Shown here in pieces: positions 46,126-55,670 of a stretch of 64,000 bases of DNA (position 1 is its first letter; each line of letters opens with the position of its first letter). Both the position numbers and the translations under genes were made by a program. The DNA is taken from NCBI GenBank assembly GCA_016711285.1, contig JADJTG010000017.1, positions 1 through 64,000 on the forward strand. The letters run 5' to 3'. The notes below the pieces were generated by a model, which was given only the letters and a program-made list of their open reading frames with translations, did no database searches and had not been told where the DNA came from. This stretch comes from Sphingobacteriales bacterium. Its GTDB lineage: Bacteria > Bacteroidota > Bacteroidia > Chitinophagales > UBA2359.

Positions 46126-47229
46126 ATGAAAAAAATAGGCATTTTACACGGTATGGAAAATACCTTTCCTGCCGCCTTTGTAGAGCGTATCAATAGCAAA
46201 AAAATCAGCGGCATTGTCGCCGAACCCGTAAAAGTGGATATTGTAGAGCAGGGTAAAGCCAGCGATTACGCCGTTATTGTGGATCGTATTTCGCAAGATG
46301 TACCTTTTTACCGTGCTTTTCTCAAAAACGCCGCCATCACCGGTACTGCCGTTGTGAACAACCCGTTTTGGTGGAGTGCCGATGAAAAATTCTTCAACAA
46401 CGCTTTGGCGGTTTCTATTGGCGTACCTGTACCCAAAACGGTGCTGTTGCCTTCGCACGAGCGTCCTGACAATACCAAAGAAACATCTTTCCGCAATTTG
46501 GCGTTTCCGATGAGCTGGGGCAGAATATTTGAACATATCGGCTTTCCGGCATATATGAAACCACATTCCGGCGGCGGCTGGAAAAGTGTGTATCAGGTAA
46601 AAAACACCGAAGAATTGTTTCAAGCCCACCGCGAAACCGGACAATTGGTGATGATGTTGCAAGAAGAAATTAAATTTGAGTCGTATTATCGTTGTTATTG
46701 CTTGGGCGGAAAATATGTGCGTATTATGGAATACGAGCCGCGCAATCCGCATCATCTCCGCTATGTACATAATAAATTCAACAGCGAGAAAAAACTCATC
46801 GACACCATTCATAAATATGTGCTGGCATTGAACCACGCATTGGGCTATGATTTTAATACTGTAGAATTTGCCGTGCGCGATGGTATTCCGTATGCCATTG
46901 ATTTTTGCAATCCTGCCCCCGATGCTGATATTCATTCCGTAGGCGAAGAGAACTTTGAGTGGGTGGTAGAGCACGCCGCTAAATTTACCATTGAGCGTGC
47001 TTTGGCACATAAAGCCGGTGCAAACAATCTTACTTGGGGTACTTTTGTGCGTCAGTCATTTATGCAACAGCCCATCGCAATGGAAATAATCGGTGAAAAA
47101 AAAGAGGCAACCGCAGCACCCAAAGCAAGTGCCACTGCCCCGAAAGCAAAAGCCGCTGCTCCTAAAAAAGCGGCAGCAAGCAAGGAAGAAACACCTGCTG
47201 CCAAACCCGCTAAAAAAACAAAAAAATAA
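46126..47229 (+). CDS. ATP-grasp ligase with basic Ala/Lys-rich tail
   Basis: A 367-residue ATP-grasp enzyme. Typical features are KPHSGGGWKSVYQV (ATP-binding Lys), MMLQEEIKFESYYRCYCLGG (adenine/phosphate region) and the metal-binding end FNTVEFAVRDGIPYAIDFCN with PAPDAD. The N-terminal KIGILHGMENTFPAAFVER and KVDIVEQG form the pre-grasp domain. The C-terminal 45 residues are a repetitive Ala/Lys/Pro tail (APKAKAAAPKKAAASK and similar), reminiscent of histone H1-like tails and unusual for a ligase. The family forms acyl-phosphate intermediates to make amide or peptide bonds. The substrate is unknown. A terminator at 47250 ends the unit. Confidence 0.85.
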   Translation: MKKIGILHGMENTFPAAFVERINSKKISGIVAEPVKVDIVEQGKASDYAVIVDRISQDVPFYRAFLKNAAITGTAVVNNPFWWSADEKFFNNALAVSIGVPVPKTVLLPSHERPDNTKETSFRNLAFPMSWGRIFEHIGFPAYMKPHSGGGWKSVYQVKNTEELFQAHRETGQLVMMLQEEIKFESYYRCYCLGGKYVRIMEYEPRNPHHLRYVHNKFNSEKKLIDTIHKYVLALNHALGYDFNTVEFAVRDGIPYAIDFCNPAPDADIHSVGEENFEWVVEHAAKFTIERALAHKAGANNLTWGTFVRQSFMQQPIAMEIIGEKKEATAAPKASATAPKAKAAAPKKAAASKEETPAAKPAKKTKK

Positions 47230-47249
47230 AGCAATATTTTGACCTATCT

Positions 47250-47294
47250 AAAACGCCCCTTTGACATCATTTATCAAAGGGGCGTTTTTTTTTA
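47250..47294. terminator. Bidirectional terminator between ATP-grasp and phhA
   Basis: AAAACGCCCCTTTGA (47250-47264) pairs perfectly with 47274-47288 around a 9-nt loop. A T-run lies on the right and the A-run on the left lets it work for both convergent genes. Confidence 0.93.
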
Positions 47295-48032
47295 ATTTTG
47301 CTCCAGCACCTGCCGCACCTCCGCCAAGGAATGAAACAACTCCTCAAAAGAATCAATAACAAAATACGCCGACTGAATTTTGTCGTTTTCGTAAGGAGTG
47401 TTTAAAATCTTCGCCGCATCAAAAGGTAAATGCTGCGGCACTTCGCTCAGTGAAAATTTTGTTTCGCTATGAGAAGAAAGAATGCAAGCCCCGTAGATGC
47501 GTTTTTCATCTTTTTCGAGCATCAGTCCAAACTCTACCGTAAACCAATACAAACGCCCCAGCATGGCAACAGCCTGCGGATTGTGCAGATATTGAGTGCC
47601 TAAAATACCGATATTTTCATAAAAATCGCAAAAAACCTGCTTGGTGAGCAAAGGCACATGCCCAAACACATCATGAAACATATCCGGCTCCGGTAAATAA
47701 TCCAACTCATCAAGTCGGCGCAACCACGAAGTAGCCGGAAACTCACGATTGGCGAGCAACTGAAAAAAATCCGCCTCCTCAATAATACCGGGTACGCATT
47801 TGAGCCGCCAGCCGGTAAGAACTTCCAAGCGGCGGTTGATGTCGTCAAAATTCGGGATTTGCTCCGCCATAAAACCAATGGCTGCTATGCCCTCTATATA
47901 AGCGGGGGCTGCCAAATGCGGCAAAATTTTCATCTGCCTTTCAAAAAGTAATTTCCATACCGCAAAATCCTGCGCTGTATAAGCCGCATAATTTTGCACC
48001 ATATCGGGAATTAAAGGGTAACGTTTTGTCAT
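47292..48032 (-). CDS. phhA: Phenylalanine 4-monooxygenase
   Basis: An iron- and pterin-dependent aromatic amino acid hydroxylase that converts phenylalanine to tyrosine. The 246-residue bacterial form lacks an ACT domain. The iron facial triad is visible as the two His of PEPDMFHDVFGHVPLL and the Glu of YWFTVEFGL. Other landmarks are GWRLKCVPGIIEEADFFQLL, the pterin region NREFPATSWLRR, and ILSSHSETKFSL. No pterin dehydratase (phhB) is adjacent. The start is ATG at 48032. Confidence 0.95.
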   Translation of the reverse strand: MTKRYPLIPDMVQNYAAYTAQDFAVWKLLFERQMKILPHLAAPAYIEGIAAIGFMAEQIPNFDDINRRLEVLTGWRLKCVPGIIEEADFFQLLANREFPATSWLRRLDELDYLPEPDMFHDVFGHVPLLTKQVFCDFYENIGILGTQYLHNPQAVAMLGRLYWFTVEFGLMLEKDEKRIYGACILSSHSETKFSLSEVPQHLPFDAAKILNTPYENDKIQSAYFVIDSFEELFHSLAEVRQVLEQN

Positions 48033-48113
48033 TAATGATAAAATATTATTTGATTTAAAATTGCCCTATTGCCTTGTATTGCAGTTTCGCCAGACTCCCT
48101 TATTTTTATTTTT

Positions 48114-48461
48114 TTAGCATAATTTGGTTTTATAGCCTTGTTTTTCCAATAAATTTTTCACTTTTTCACGGTGTTCGCCCTGCAATAAAATTTCGCCGTC
48201 TTTCAGAGAACCGCCGCCACCACATTGTGTTTTGAGCCACTTGCTCAACTGTTCCAATTGTGCCTCACTGCCCTGAATATTACGCAACAAAGTTACGGTT
48301 TTGCCGCCACGGTGCTTGCGCTCTATATACAAATGTATGGTTTGCGGTTTGGGTGGCAAGGCATCTTGTTCGGTGGCAGTGTTGGTTTCTTCCGAATGAT
48401 TTTCTTCGGGAACAGTATCTTTAAAAGCAGCCTTAAAATCTTCCAAAGAATATTTTTTCAT
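48114..48461 (-). CDS. SUI1/eIF1-like translation factor (YciH family)
   Basis: A 115-residue protein with an acidic N-terminus (MKKYSLEDFKAAFKD) and a C-terminal SUI1 domain: KHRGGKTVTLLRNIQGSEAQ, LEQLSKWLKTQCGGGGSLKDG and EILLQGEHREKVKNLL. It is related to eukaryotic eIF1 and E. coli YciH, which bind the 30S subunit and affect start-site fidelity. An in-frame extension runs back through the tRNA gene to 48617 and is rejected. The chosen ATG at 48461 has a TAnnTTTG box 21-28 bp upstream. It is head-to-head with the initiator tRNA gene. Confidence 0.92.
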   Translation of the reverse strand: MKKYSLEDFKAAFKDTVPEENHSEETNTATEQDALPPKPQTIHLYIERKHRGGKTVTLLRNIQGSEAQLEQLSKWLKTQCGGGGSLKDGEILLQGEHREKVKNLLEKQGYKTKLC

Positions 48462-48481
48462 AAATAATTTTAATTTTCCTA

Positions 48482-48489
48482 CAAAAGTA
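48482..48489 (-). promoter_or_regulatory. -7 box of the SUI1 gene
   Basis: On the minus strand TACTTTTG matches TAnnTTTG, 21 bp before the ATG at 48461, giving a short leader. Confidence 0.6.
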
Positions 48490-48502
48490 ATAAAAATGTT
48501 TT

Positions 48503-48510
48503 TACCTTCG
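48503..48510 (+). promoter_or_regulatory. -7-like box of the initiator tRNA gene
   Basis: TACCTTCG differs from TAnnTTTG at one base and is placed 12 bp before the tRNA 5' end, the right distance for a tRNA promoter. Confidence 0.5.
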
Positions 48511-48521
48511 CAGCACCAAAT

Positions 48522-48594
<73 letters not shown>

Positions 48595-48605
48595 CTCTTA
48601 ACATC

Positions 48606-48653
48606 AAAAGGAAACAATACAGCATAATGCAGGTGTTGTTTCCTTTTTTCTTT
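48606..48653 (+). terminator. Terminator of the initiator tRNA
   Basis: AAAAGGAAACAA (48606-48617) pairs perfectly with 48636-48647 and is followed by T-rich sequence. Confidence 0.85.
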
Positions 48654-48658
48654 TATAA

Positions 48659-48694
48659 AAAAACCGCCCAGATAAAAGACTTAGGGCGGTTTTT
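48659..48694. terminator. Second, bidirectional terminator
   Basis: AAAAACCGCCC (48659-48669) pairs perfectly with GGGCGGTTTTT (48684-48694). U-tracts arise on both strands, so it can end the tRNA transcript and the minus-strand peroxidase gene. Confidence 0.88.
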
Positions 48695-48771
48695 TATGTA
48701 TTTATCATATAAATTTTTACCAGAGCATTTCACGGGTGTTTATTTTTGATAAGTTCTTCTATTTTTAAAGA

Positions 48772-50158
48772 TTATTCGCAACCCAAATCTTTACGGGCGG
48801 CTACGTCATTGTTAGGAAAACAAAAATCGGAAGGTAGATCCTCCGGCACATAACGGCTCAAATAGGGGTCGTAGAGTGCATTTTCAATAAAATCGCTGAT
48901 GTCTTGTATTGCTTCTTCGCTGAGGTGCAAAGGATAAAATTTAGGCGATAATTGTGATTTCGGTACTTTTTCGTTTTCGGCAACCGCATTGTTTTTATAA
49001 CGAATGACATCTATTATCTTGGAAAAAGAAGCACCGTGTCCGTAGAAAGGACTGTCTTTAAGGTTATAAAGTTGAGGCACTTTAAATTTATACATATCCT
49101 CCGCCCTTCCGGGTAAATCCGCCGCGTCCTTTGTGTTCAGGTTGGTTGTCGTTGGTATTATATACATTGCCATATCCGTTGTTGCCCAAATCATTCATAC
49201 CCAAAGCATAAAACTGCATATCGTTGAGTGCTGCACCGGTGTGGCAGGCTACACAATTGGCTTCGCCGAAAAAATATGTAGCACCGCGCCGTTGGGCAGG
49301 TGTAAGAGCAGCATAATCACCACGCAACCAACGCTGAAAAGGTGCCTGATTGGCGAGCAAGGTGCGCTCATAAGCAGCTATCGCCAAACCCGCCGTTATA
49401 TCGCTGATGCGCTCCGAAACAGGCAAATCTGCAAAAGCCTCATTGAATAATTGTTTATAAATGGGTGTTTCCATCATAAAAGTATTATTTATTCTGAGGC
49501 GATGCACCGTTAATCCGGCAATAGCCTGAGTTTCTATACCTTCGTAACCCAAATTGTTTTTTTCTTTTGGTGTACCCACCGTCCAGGCGGCTTCCGTACC
49601 GACATTAACACCTGTTGCTCCAAATTGTCCGTTCCACAATATATTGGTTTGAAAGGCACTATTGAGAGCCGAGGGTGTGCGAATGGGCTGTACGTCTATT
49701 TCCTGGTTGGTGTATTCATTATTTTTAATGCGCCCCTCTCCGGTATGCCCAAAACCAATACCGCCTTCGCCGATGCCTTGCGGCAAACAAGCCTGAAAAC
49801 CTGCTCTGGCGTGGTGGCAACTGGCGCACGAATAAGTGAGCAATCCTTTATTACTTTTTGGATTGACCGCCAAGGCTGTTTCGTGAAATAAAAACTTGCC
49901 CAAAGCTACCTTCGCCGGTGTAATGGGGTTGCGGGGGTCTTGCGGAATAGCACTGAAATCATCACTTGCGGGCAACATAAAAAAAGAAAGACCTTTTCCT
50001 TTAGCTGCTGTTTCTACAAACTGAATAAGTTTTTGGTCGTTATGGCTAATCGTGATGTCTTGGTCGTGGTCGGGCGTACAAGCCTGTACAAAAATAATAA
50101 GTGCTGACATTCCAAAAGCACTTAACAAAACACGAGCGTTTATTTGATGAAGTAACAT
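48772..50158 (-). CDS. Di-haem cytochrome c peroxidase / MauG-family lipoprotein, one frame break
   Basis: A periplasmic or outer-face di-haem peroxidase of about 450 residues. The N-terminus is a lipoprotein signal (ALIIFVQAC). The first haem site is SCASCHHAR in the amino half. NGQFGATGVNV-like text and the second site NCVACHTGAALND are in the carboxy half. The frame is lost at about 49095, where GRGGFTRKGG runs into the frame that continues MYKFKVPQLYNLKDSPFYGHGASFSK-like text (the GHG motif precedes the C-terminal haem-facing loop) and ends at 48772. One indel explains it. The family reduces H2O2 or oxidises protein side chains. No specific partner is visible. Confidence 0.85.
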
Positions 50159-50288
50159 AATTTCCGGTTATCGTTGTAATAAAAACAACAACCTATATAC
50201 CAAAGTAAACAAATACTTCTGTTAGTTCCAAATAAACCACTTTTTAAGACATTTTGTGTCAAAAATCCTTTAAAATAAAGGGATTTTT

Positions 50289-50316
50289 AATAAAAAAAAA
50301 GACAACTGTGTCTTTT
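50289..50316 (-). terminator. Terminator of the PRPP synthetase-like gene
   Basis: On the minus strand AAAAGACA-CAGT-TGTCTTTT forms a perfect 8-bp stem followed by nine T. A second imperfect hairpin (AAAATCCTTT/AAAGGGATTTT) lies just beyond, at about 50261-50288. Confidence 0.8.
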
Positions 50317-50398
50317 ATTAGACGCTATGTGGATAGTTTTTTTATCACTAAATGTCGGTCGGTAATTGTAGTATTTTTGGTTCAAATATATCCATTTT

Positions 50399-51319
50399 TT
50401 ACAGGTGCTCTGCTATCAACCCCGCCATACTGATAACTTTTAAAAATCCGTTTTGTAAGGCTTGCGCACGCGGATAAGAGTCGCTGCAATAAACAGCGTG
50501 TATCAAGCCGCTGTTTTGTAAACGCTCTAAAGCATTATTTACGAAAATTCCGTGTGTGGTAATCACAGATACTTGCGTAGCCCCTTTTGAAAGATAAGTT
50601 TCGGCGGCTTTGAGTAATGAACCGCCGGTGCGTATCATATCATCATAAATAATGACGGGTTTTCCTTGTACATTGGCATTTACACTCAATACGGCGGTAC
50701 TATCGCCGGAAATGCGTTTTTTGATAATATAAGCCGCTTCTGCTCTCAAATCGTTGGCTAAAGACTCTACCCATTTGGCTCTGCCCGCATCGGTGCTTGC
50801 GAGTACATATTCTTGTCCGCCGCTCAATTCGTGTACTGCCTGATACACCAAGGGTTTGCAATAGATATGCGCCGTGTGAATTTGGCTGTCGAAATAATGG
50901 GGAATACCTTCGGAGTGCAGGTCAAACATCAAAATGCGGCTGCCTAAAGGAGCGGTAGGCAAAGAAGAAAACAAAACAGCCCTACTTTTGGCAACCACCA
51001 CTTCGCCTGCATGTACGGCGCGCTCCATCGTAGAATATCCGAAATAGGGAATGACGAGCGTGAGTGATAAAGCCCCTTGTTTTACCAATCCAAAAGCCAA
51101 ATCATAGAGTTCCAGCGTATCGGTATCAGAGATAGTACCGCCTAGCAATGCCACATTTTTACCTTTTACATCATCAATAATTCGCAGATAATGTTCGCCG
51201 TCCGGAAACTGTTTGTGCTCTATATTTCCCGCCTGATAATGGTCGGCAACAAGCAATATTTTTTCGGCGAGATAGGTATAAGCGCGTGTAGCGTACAGCA
51301 GGTGTTTTTTTGATTTCAC
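50399..51319 (-). CDS. Ribose-phosphate pyrophosphokinase-like protein (divergent)
   Basis: A 306-residue protein with two phosphoribosyltransferase-type domains. The PRPP-binding loop is clear (PVIIYDDMIRTGGSLLKA). The ATP/Mg region reads IPYFGYSTMERAVHAGEVVV and RILMFDLHSEGIPHYFDS. Classical bacterial Prs has PYFGYARQDRK and a Gln-rich turn after DLH. The 'MER' turn here is closer to plant-type class II enzymes, which are less dependent on phosphate and accept other diphosphate donors. It probably makes PRPP but may have altered control or specificity. The start is ATG at 51319. Confidence 0.8.
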   Translation of the reverse strand: MKSKKHLLYATRAYTYLAEKILLVADHYQAGNIEHKQFPDGEHYLRIIDDVKGKNVALLGGTISDTDTLELYDLAFGLVKQGALSLTLVIPYFGYSTMERAVHAGEVVVAKSRAVLFSSLPTAPLGSRILMFDLHSEGIPHYFDSQIHTAHIYCKPLVYQAVHELSGGQEYVLASTDAGRAKWVESLANDLRAEAAYIIKKRISGDSTAVLSVNANVQGKPVIIYDDMIRTGGSLLKAAETYLSKGATQVSVITTHGIFVNNALERLQNSGLIHAVYCSDSYPRAQALQNGFLKVISMAGLIAEHL

Positions 51320-51432
51320 GACAAAAAAAGTTAAAAGTTGTGATAGTGCTAAAAATCAGTATTCGCAATCCCTATATCTTTTGGATTATTTCATTCTTTT
51401 ATATTTTTTTACATAAAAAATGTAAAAAAACA

Positions 51433-54381
51433 TTACTTGCGCAGCAAAGCGGCGTGCAGTACCTCCACCGGATGCAAAGCGCGACGTTGCGTGCCATCGG
51501 CTATTTGATGGCGACAACTATTGCCCGCCGCTACAATGATGGTATCGTTGCTGCTGCTGCGCACCGCCGGAAACAGCACCAATTCCCCTATTTTCATTGA
51601 TATATCAAAATGCTCCTCCTCGTAACCAAAAGAACCCGCCATTCCACAACAACCGCTCGGTACTATTTCTACTTCATAATGTTGCGGCAAAGAAAGCATC
51701 CAGGCAGTGGCATCTATGGTAGAGAGTGCTTTTTGATGACAATGACCATGTACAAGTACTTTTTTGTGGTCTTCCGTAAAATCGGCAGCCGTCAGATGTC
51801 CGCGCTCTATTTCGCGGGCAAAAAATTCTTCTATCGTCAAAGTATGCTTCGCCAACTGCTGTGCGGTGGCACGCTGCTCAGGGGCTGCCAGTTTGATGTA
51901 TTCATCTCTGAAACCCAAAATTGCCGAAGGCTCTATACCAATCAGCGGTTTTTCGTCGCTCACTTTATTGCCGAGCAATTTTATATTGTCGCGTGCTATT
52001 TGTCGGGCTTCTTCCAAAAGTCCCTTTGAAATTTGTGTGCGGGCACTGCTGCGGTGTTCGGGAATTTCTACCCGATAGCGCAAGCGGCTCAACAATTCAA
52101 TGGTTTTGATGCCGATTTCTACATCTATATAATTGGTAAATTCATCATTGAACAAATATACCGTTGCACGCGGAAAATCAGGCACGAGTTGCTGCTTATG
52201 TCCCTGATACCATTTTGCGAGGGTGTAGGTATATGGTTTGGGCAAGGTGCGTTGTGCTGCCACGCCCGCCATTTTTTTGGTGAGCGACATATTCATCGCC
52301 ATTTTGGAAAGCCCCGGAAACCACGATGCACGCTCCATCCATTTAGAGAAGTTGCCGAATATATCTGTTTGCAGCGATGCTTTGCGGTGGCGGTTTTTCT
52401 GATACAAAAATTCCGATTTCAGCGTTGCCATATCCACATTGGAGGGGCACTCCGATACACAGCCTTTGCACGAAATGCACAAATCCATTGCCGCTTCTAT
52501 GTCGGGGTGGTCAAAAGGGTTGGTGGCATTGGAGCGCGTGAGCAATTCGCGCAAAATATTGGCGCGGGCGCGGGTGCTGTCTTTTTCGTTGTGTGTAGCC
52601 ATATAGCTCGGACACATCGTGCCGCCCATCAGGTGGCTTTTACGACAATCTCCTGAGCCGTTGCATTTTTCTATTGCTCGCAAAATGCCGCCTTCCTCCG
52701 AAAAATCATAGATGGTATCAAATTGTTTCGTAATCTGTCCGGCTTCGTAGCGCAGCGAAGTATCCATCGGAGGGGTATCTACAATTTTTCCCGGATTAAA
52801 AATGCCCTGCGGGTCCCAGATGTGTTTCACTTGCCGAAATAAATCGTAGTTGTGTTCGCCGACCAAAAGCGGTAAAAACTCGCCGCGCACCCTGCCATCG
52901 CCGTGTTCACCACTGTTAGAGCCTTCATATTTTTTTACCAATTGTGCTGTTTCTTCAGCTATGGTACGGAACAAAACGACATCTTGGGGGTCTTTGAGAT
53001 TTAAAATCGGGCGCAAATGCAATTCACCGGCACCGGCATGCGCATAGTGTACGGCTCGTTTGCCGTATTTTTCCAATATTTTATTAAATTCGGCAATATA
53101 TTCGGGCAAATACTGAACTGCCACAGCCGTATCTTCTACAAAAGCAACAGGTTTGGCATCGCCCGGCACATTAGACAGCAGCCCTAAACCCGCTTTGCGC
53201 AAAGCCCATACTTTGACAATGTCTTTTCCTTCTACCACCGGATAGCTGTAACCGTAGCCCTGTGCCTGCCACGTCTGCTTGAGTTGTTGCAGTGTAATTT
53301 GTAAATCTTCTTGTTTTTTCGCGGCAAATTCCACACAAATAATTGCTTTGGGTTTGCCGTCAATAAAAAAGCGGTATTTGCTGAACTCTACATGCGACTC
53401 GGTACATTCCAACACAATATTATCCATCATTTCTATGGCTTCTGGATAGTATTGCACTGCTATTTGTGTGGCACGCAACGACTCGTCAATGCTGTTGAAA
53501 TGTCCTATCAACAGGGCTTTGTACGGTGGCGGCAGGGGCATTAAATTGAGTTTGACGGCGGTAGTGAGTGCCAATGTGCCTTCAGAGCCGGCGAGCAATT
53601 TGCATACATTAAAAGGTTGTATATCATCTTCCGAAAAACATTCCGAAAACAGCAGCGCATCTAAGGCATATCCGGTATTGCGGCGGCTTACGTTTTCGTT
53701 GGGAAATTCACTGATAATTTCACTCTGATTGGTTTCATCGCACAATATTTCGTTCATAGCGCGATAAATAGCTCCTTCGCTGTTGTTGAGGTGGCATTTT
53801 TCGGTGAGTTGCGCTTTGTTCAGTGGCATAAAATGCGCTTCGCTGCCATCGCGTAATAATGCTTTGGCTTCGAGGAGGTGGTCGCGGGTAGAGCCGTATT
53901 TAATAGATGTAGAACCGCAGGAATTATTGCCCACCATACCGCCAATCATGCAGCGATTGGAAGTGGAAGTATCCGGCGCAAAAAACAAACCTTTATCTTT
54001 CAGAAACAAATTTAGTTCGTCGCGCACCACACCCGGCTGCACCCATACCCAACGTTCTGCTTCGTTCAATTCCAGAATTTGAGTGAAATATTTTGAAAAA
54101 TCTACCACTATTCCGTTTCCTACGCACTGCCCCGCCAAAGAAGTACCAGCGGTACGCGGGATAAGCCCCATACTTTGCTCGGAAGCAAAAGTTATCAGGA
54201 GTTTTAAATCGTGGTCGTTTTTGGGAAAAGCCACAGCAAAGGGCATTTCGCGATATACCGAAGCATCAGTAGCGTAAAGGGTACGCATCAATGTATCATC
54301 GTACAATTCTCCTTGAAAAAACTGGCGGAGTGATGCCAAAGATGCGGAGGTGTTTTTCTCTGAAGTTGCTTTTTTTGACAC
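51433..54381 (-). CDS. FAD-linked oxidase with Fe-S and CCG domains (Dld-II/YdiJ-like)
   Basis: A 982-residue fusion. An FAD_binding_4 (PCMH) domain occupies about 30-270 (IPRTAGTSLAGQCVGNGIVV, MVGNNSCGSTSIKYGSTRDH). The FAD-oxidase C-terminal domain runs to about 540 (HYAHAGAGELHLRPIL, GSNSGEHGDGRVRGEFLP, IFNPGKIVDTP). An Fe-S binding section follows at about 600-680 (MDLCISCKGCVSECPSNVDM). The C-terminus is a heterodisulfide-reductase-like CCG domain (HGHCHQKALS, SGCCGMAGSFGYEEEH). The layout matches D-lactate or 2-hydroxyacid dehydrogenases that pass electrons to the quinone pool. The exact substrate is not determinable. Confidence 0.92.
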   Translation of the reverse strand: MSKKATSEKNTSASLASLRQFFQGELYDDTLMRTLYATDASVYREMPFAVAFPKNDHDLKLLITFASEQSMGLIPRTAGTSLAGQCVGNGIVVDFSKYFTQILELNEAERWVWVQPGVVRDELNLFLKDKGLFFAPDTSTSNRCMIGGMVGNNSCGSTSIKYGSTRDHLLEAKALLRDGSEAHFMPLNKAQLTEKCHLNNSEGAIYRAMNEILCDETNQSEIISEFPNENVSRRNTGYALDALLFSECFSEDDIQPFNVCKLLAGSEGTLALTTAVKLNLMPLPPPYKALLIGHFNSIDESLRATQIAVQYYPEAIEMMDNIVLECTESHVEFSKYRFFIDGKPKAIICVEFAAKKQEDLQITLQQLKQTWQAQGYGYSYPVVEGKDIVKVWALRKAGLGLLSNVPGDAKPVAFVEDTAVAVQYLPEYIAEFNKILEKYGKRAVHYAHAGAGELHLRPILNLKDPQDVVLFRTIAEETAQLVKKYEGSNSGEHGDGRVRGEFLPLLVGEHNYDLFRQVKHIWDPQGIFNPGKIVDTPPMDTSLRYEAGQITKQFDTIYDFSEEGGILRAIEKCNGSGDCRKSHLMGGTMCPSYMATHNEKDSTRARANILRELLTRSNATNPFDHPDIEAAMDLCISCKGCVSECPSNVDMATLKSEFLYQKNRHRKASLQTDIFGNFSKWMERASWFPGLSKMAMNMSLTKKMAGVAAQRTLPKPYTYTLAKWYQGHKQQLVPDFPRATVYLFNDEFTNYIDVEIGIKTIELLSRLRYRVEIPEHRSSARTQISKGLLEEARQIARDNIKLLGNKVSDEKPLIGIEPSAILGFRDEYIKLAAPEQRATAQQLAKHTLTIEEFFAREIERGHLTAADFTEDHKKVLVHGHCHQKALSTIDATAWMLSLPQHYEVEIVPSGCCGMAGSFGYEEEHFDISMKIGELVLFPAVRSSSNDTIIVAAGNSCRHQIADGTQRRALHPVEVLHAALLRK

Positions 54382-54611
54382 GGGGTTCGTTGACTAAGTA
54401 AAAAATCAGTAATAACAAAAAGTAAAGGATATTCGCCATTATGAGCCGCACTAAGGACAAGGAATATCAAATTATCCGGACTAATTACGTTCAGTGTGTG
54501 GGCACAAAAATAGAAAACTTTATCGTAATGCGCAGAATATAGGCTAATTATTTTATTGACTTTGTATCAAAGGATTTTGGGGGGTTGGCAGGTGAGTTTA
54601 TAATATTTTAT

Positions 54612-55484
54612 TTATTTATCATAAACTTCGCCTTTGGCAGCGCGCAGGGTGTTGAGTAGCAGCATTGCTACTGTCATTTGTCCTACACCTCCGGGTACCG
54701 GCGTAAGGTATGCGGCTTTTTGTGCTACCTGTTCAAAATTAACATCGCCTTTGAGGCGCACGCCGCTTTTGGTATCGGAAGCCGGAACGTAGGTGCTGCC
54801 TACATCTATTACTACGGCTCCTTCTTTTATCATATCTGCTCCTACCCATTCGGGTTTGCCCATTGCTACTATCAAAATATCGGCGGCTCGCGTGTAGTCT
54901 GTCAAATTTTGGGTGCGACTGTGGCATAAAGTAACAGTGGCATTGGCAAAATTTTTATTGCGCGACATCAAAATACTCATCGGAGTTCCTACGATATTGC
55001 TTCGCCCTACAATCACGCAATGTTTTCCGGCGGTCGGTATATCATAAAATTTCAGCATTTCCATAATTCCTTGCGGAGTAGCGGGCAGATAACAGGGCAT
55101 ATCCAACATCATACGCCCTACATTGACGGGGTGAAAACCGTCCACGTCCTTAGCGGGGGCAATTGCAAGATTGACGCGCTCGGCATTGATATGCGGCGGC
55201 AGGGGCAACTGCACAATGAAACCATCTATATCAGCGGCTTGGTTGAGTTGTTGTACTTGCTCCAGCAAAAACGCTTCGCTGATGCTGTCGTCAAAATGGA
55301 GTAAGGTAGAATCAAAGCCCACCGCTTGGCAGGAGGCGATTTTGTTTTTGATATAAGAAGTACTACCGCCATCATTGCCCACCCATATTGCCGCCAAATG
55401 CGGCGGACGCGGCAGGGCTGCAACAGCTTCTTTGATATTTGCCTTGAAATAATCGGCTACGCGTTTTCCGTCTAAAAGTTGCAT
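54612..55484 (-). CDS. folD: Methylenetetrahydrofolate dehydrogenase / methenyl-THF cyclohydrolase
   Basis: FolD interconverts 5,10-methylene- and 10-formyl-THF using NADP(H). The 290-residue protein has the catalytic YIKNKIASCQAVGFDS (Tyr and Lys), DGFIVQLPLPPHI, the KDVDGFHPVNVGRM signature, the Rossmann part VIVGRSNIVGTPMSILM and the C-terminal TPVPGGVGQMTVAMLL. Length and frame are normal. A terminator-like gap separates it from recJ upstream. Confidence 0.97.
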   Translation of the reverse strand: MQLLDGKRVADYFKANIKEAVAALPRPPHLAAIWVGNDGGSTSYIKNKIASCQAVGFDSTLLHFDDSISEAFLLEQVQQLNQAADIDGFIVQLPLPPHINAERVNLAIAPAKDVDGFHPVNVGRMMLDMPCYLPATPQGIMEMLKFYDIPTAGKHCVIVGRSNIVGTPMSILMSRNKNFANATVTLCHSRTQNLTDYTRAADILIVAMGKPEWVGADMIKEGAVVIDVGSTYVPASDTKSGVRLKGDVNFEQVAQKAAYLTPVPGGVGQMTVAMLLLNTLRAAKGEVYDK

Positions 55485-55597
55485 ATATTCAAATAAAACG
55501 AACAGCTAAGGTAAAACTTTTCTGCTAATAAACAGTGCCTTTTTATAAACCTGACAGATATTTACGGCACAATATTTTAATAGCAAACAAAGGATAA

Positions 55598-55632
55598 AAA
55601 AATGGACGTGATCTTTTATCCCGTCCATTTTT
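55598..55632 (-). terminator. Terminator after recJ
   Basis: AAAAATGGACG (55598-55608) and CGTCCATTTTT (55622-55632) form a perfect 11-bp stem. Read on the minus strand it is followed by a T-run. Confidence 0.88.
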
Positions 55633-55670
55633 GTTTTATTTTTTATTAAAAAAAACAATTCAAATATCTG

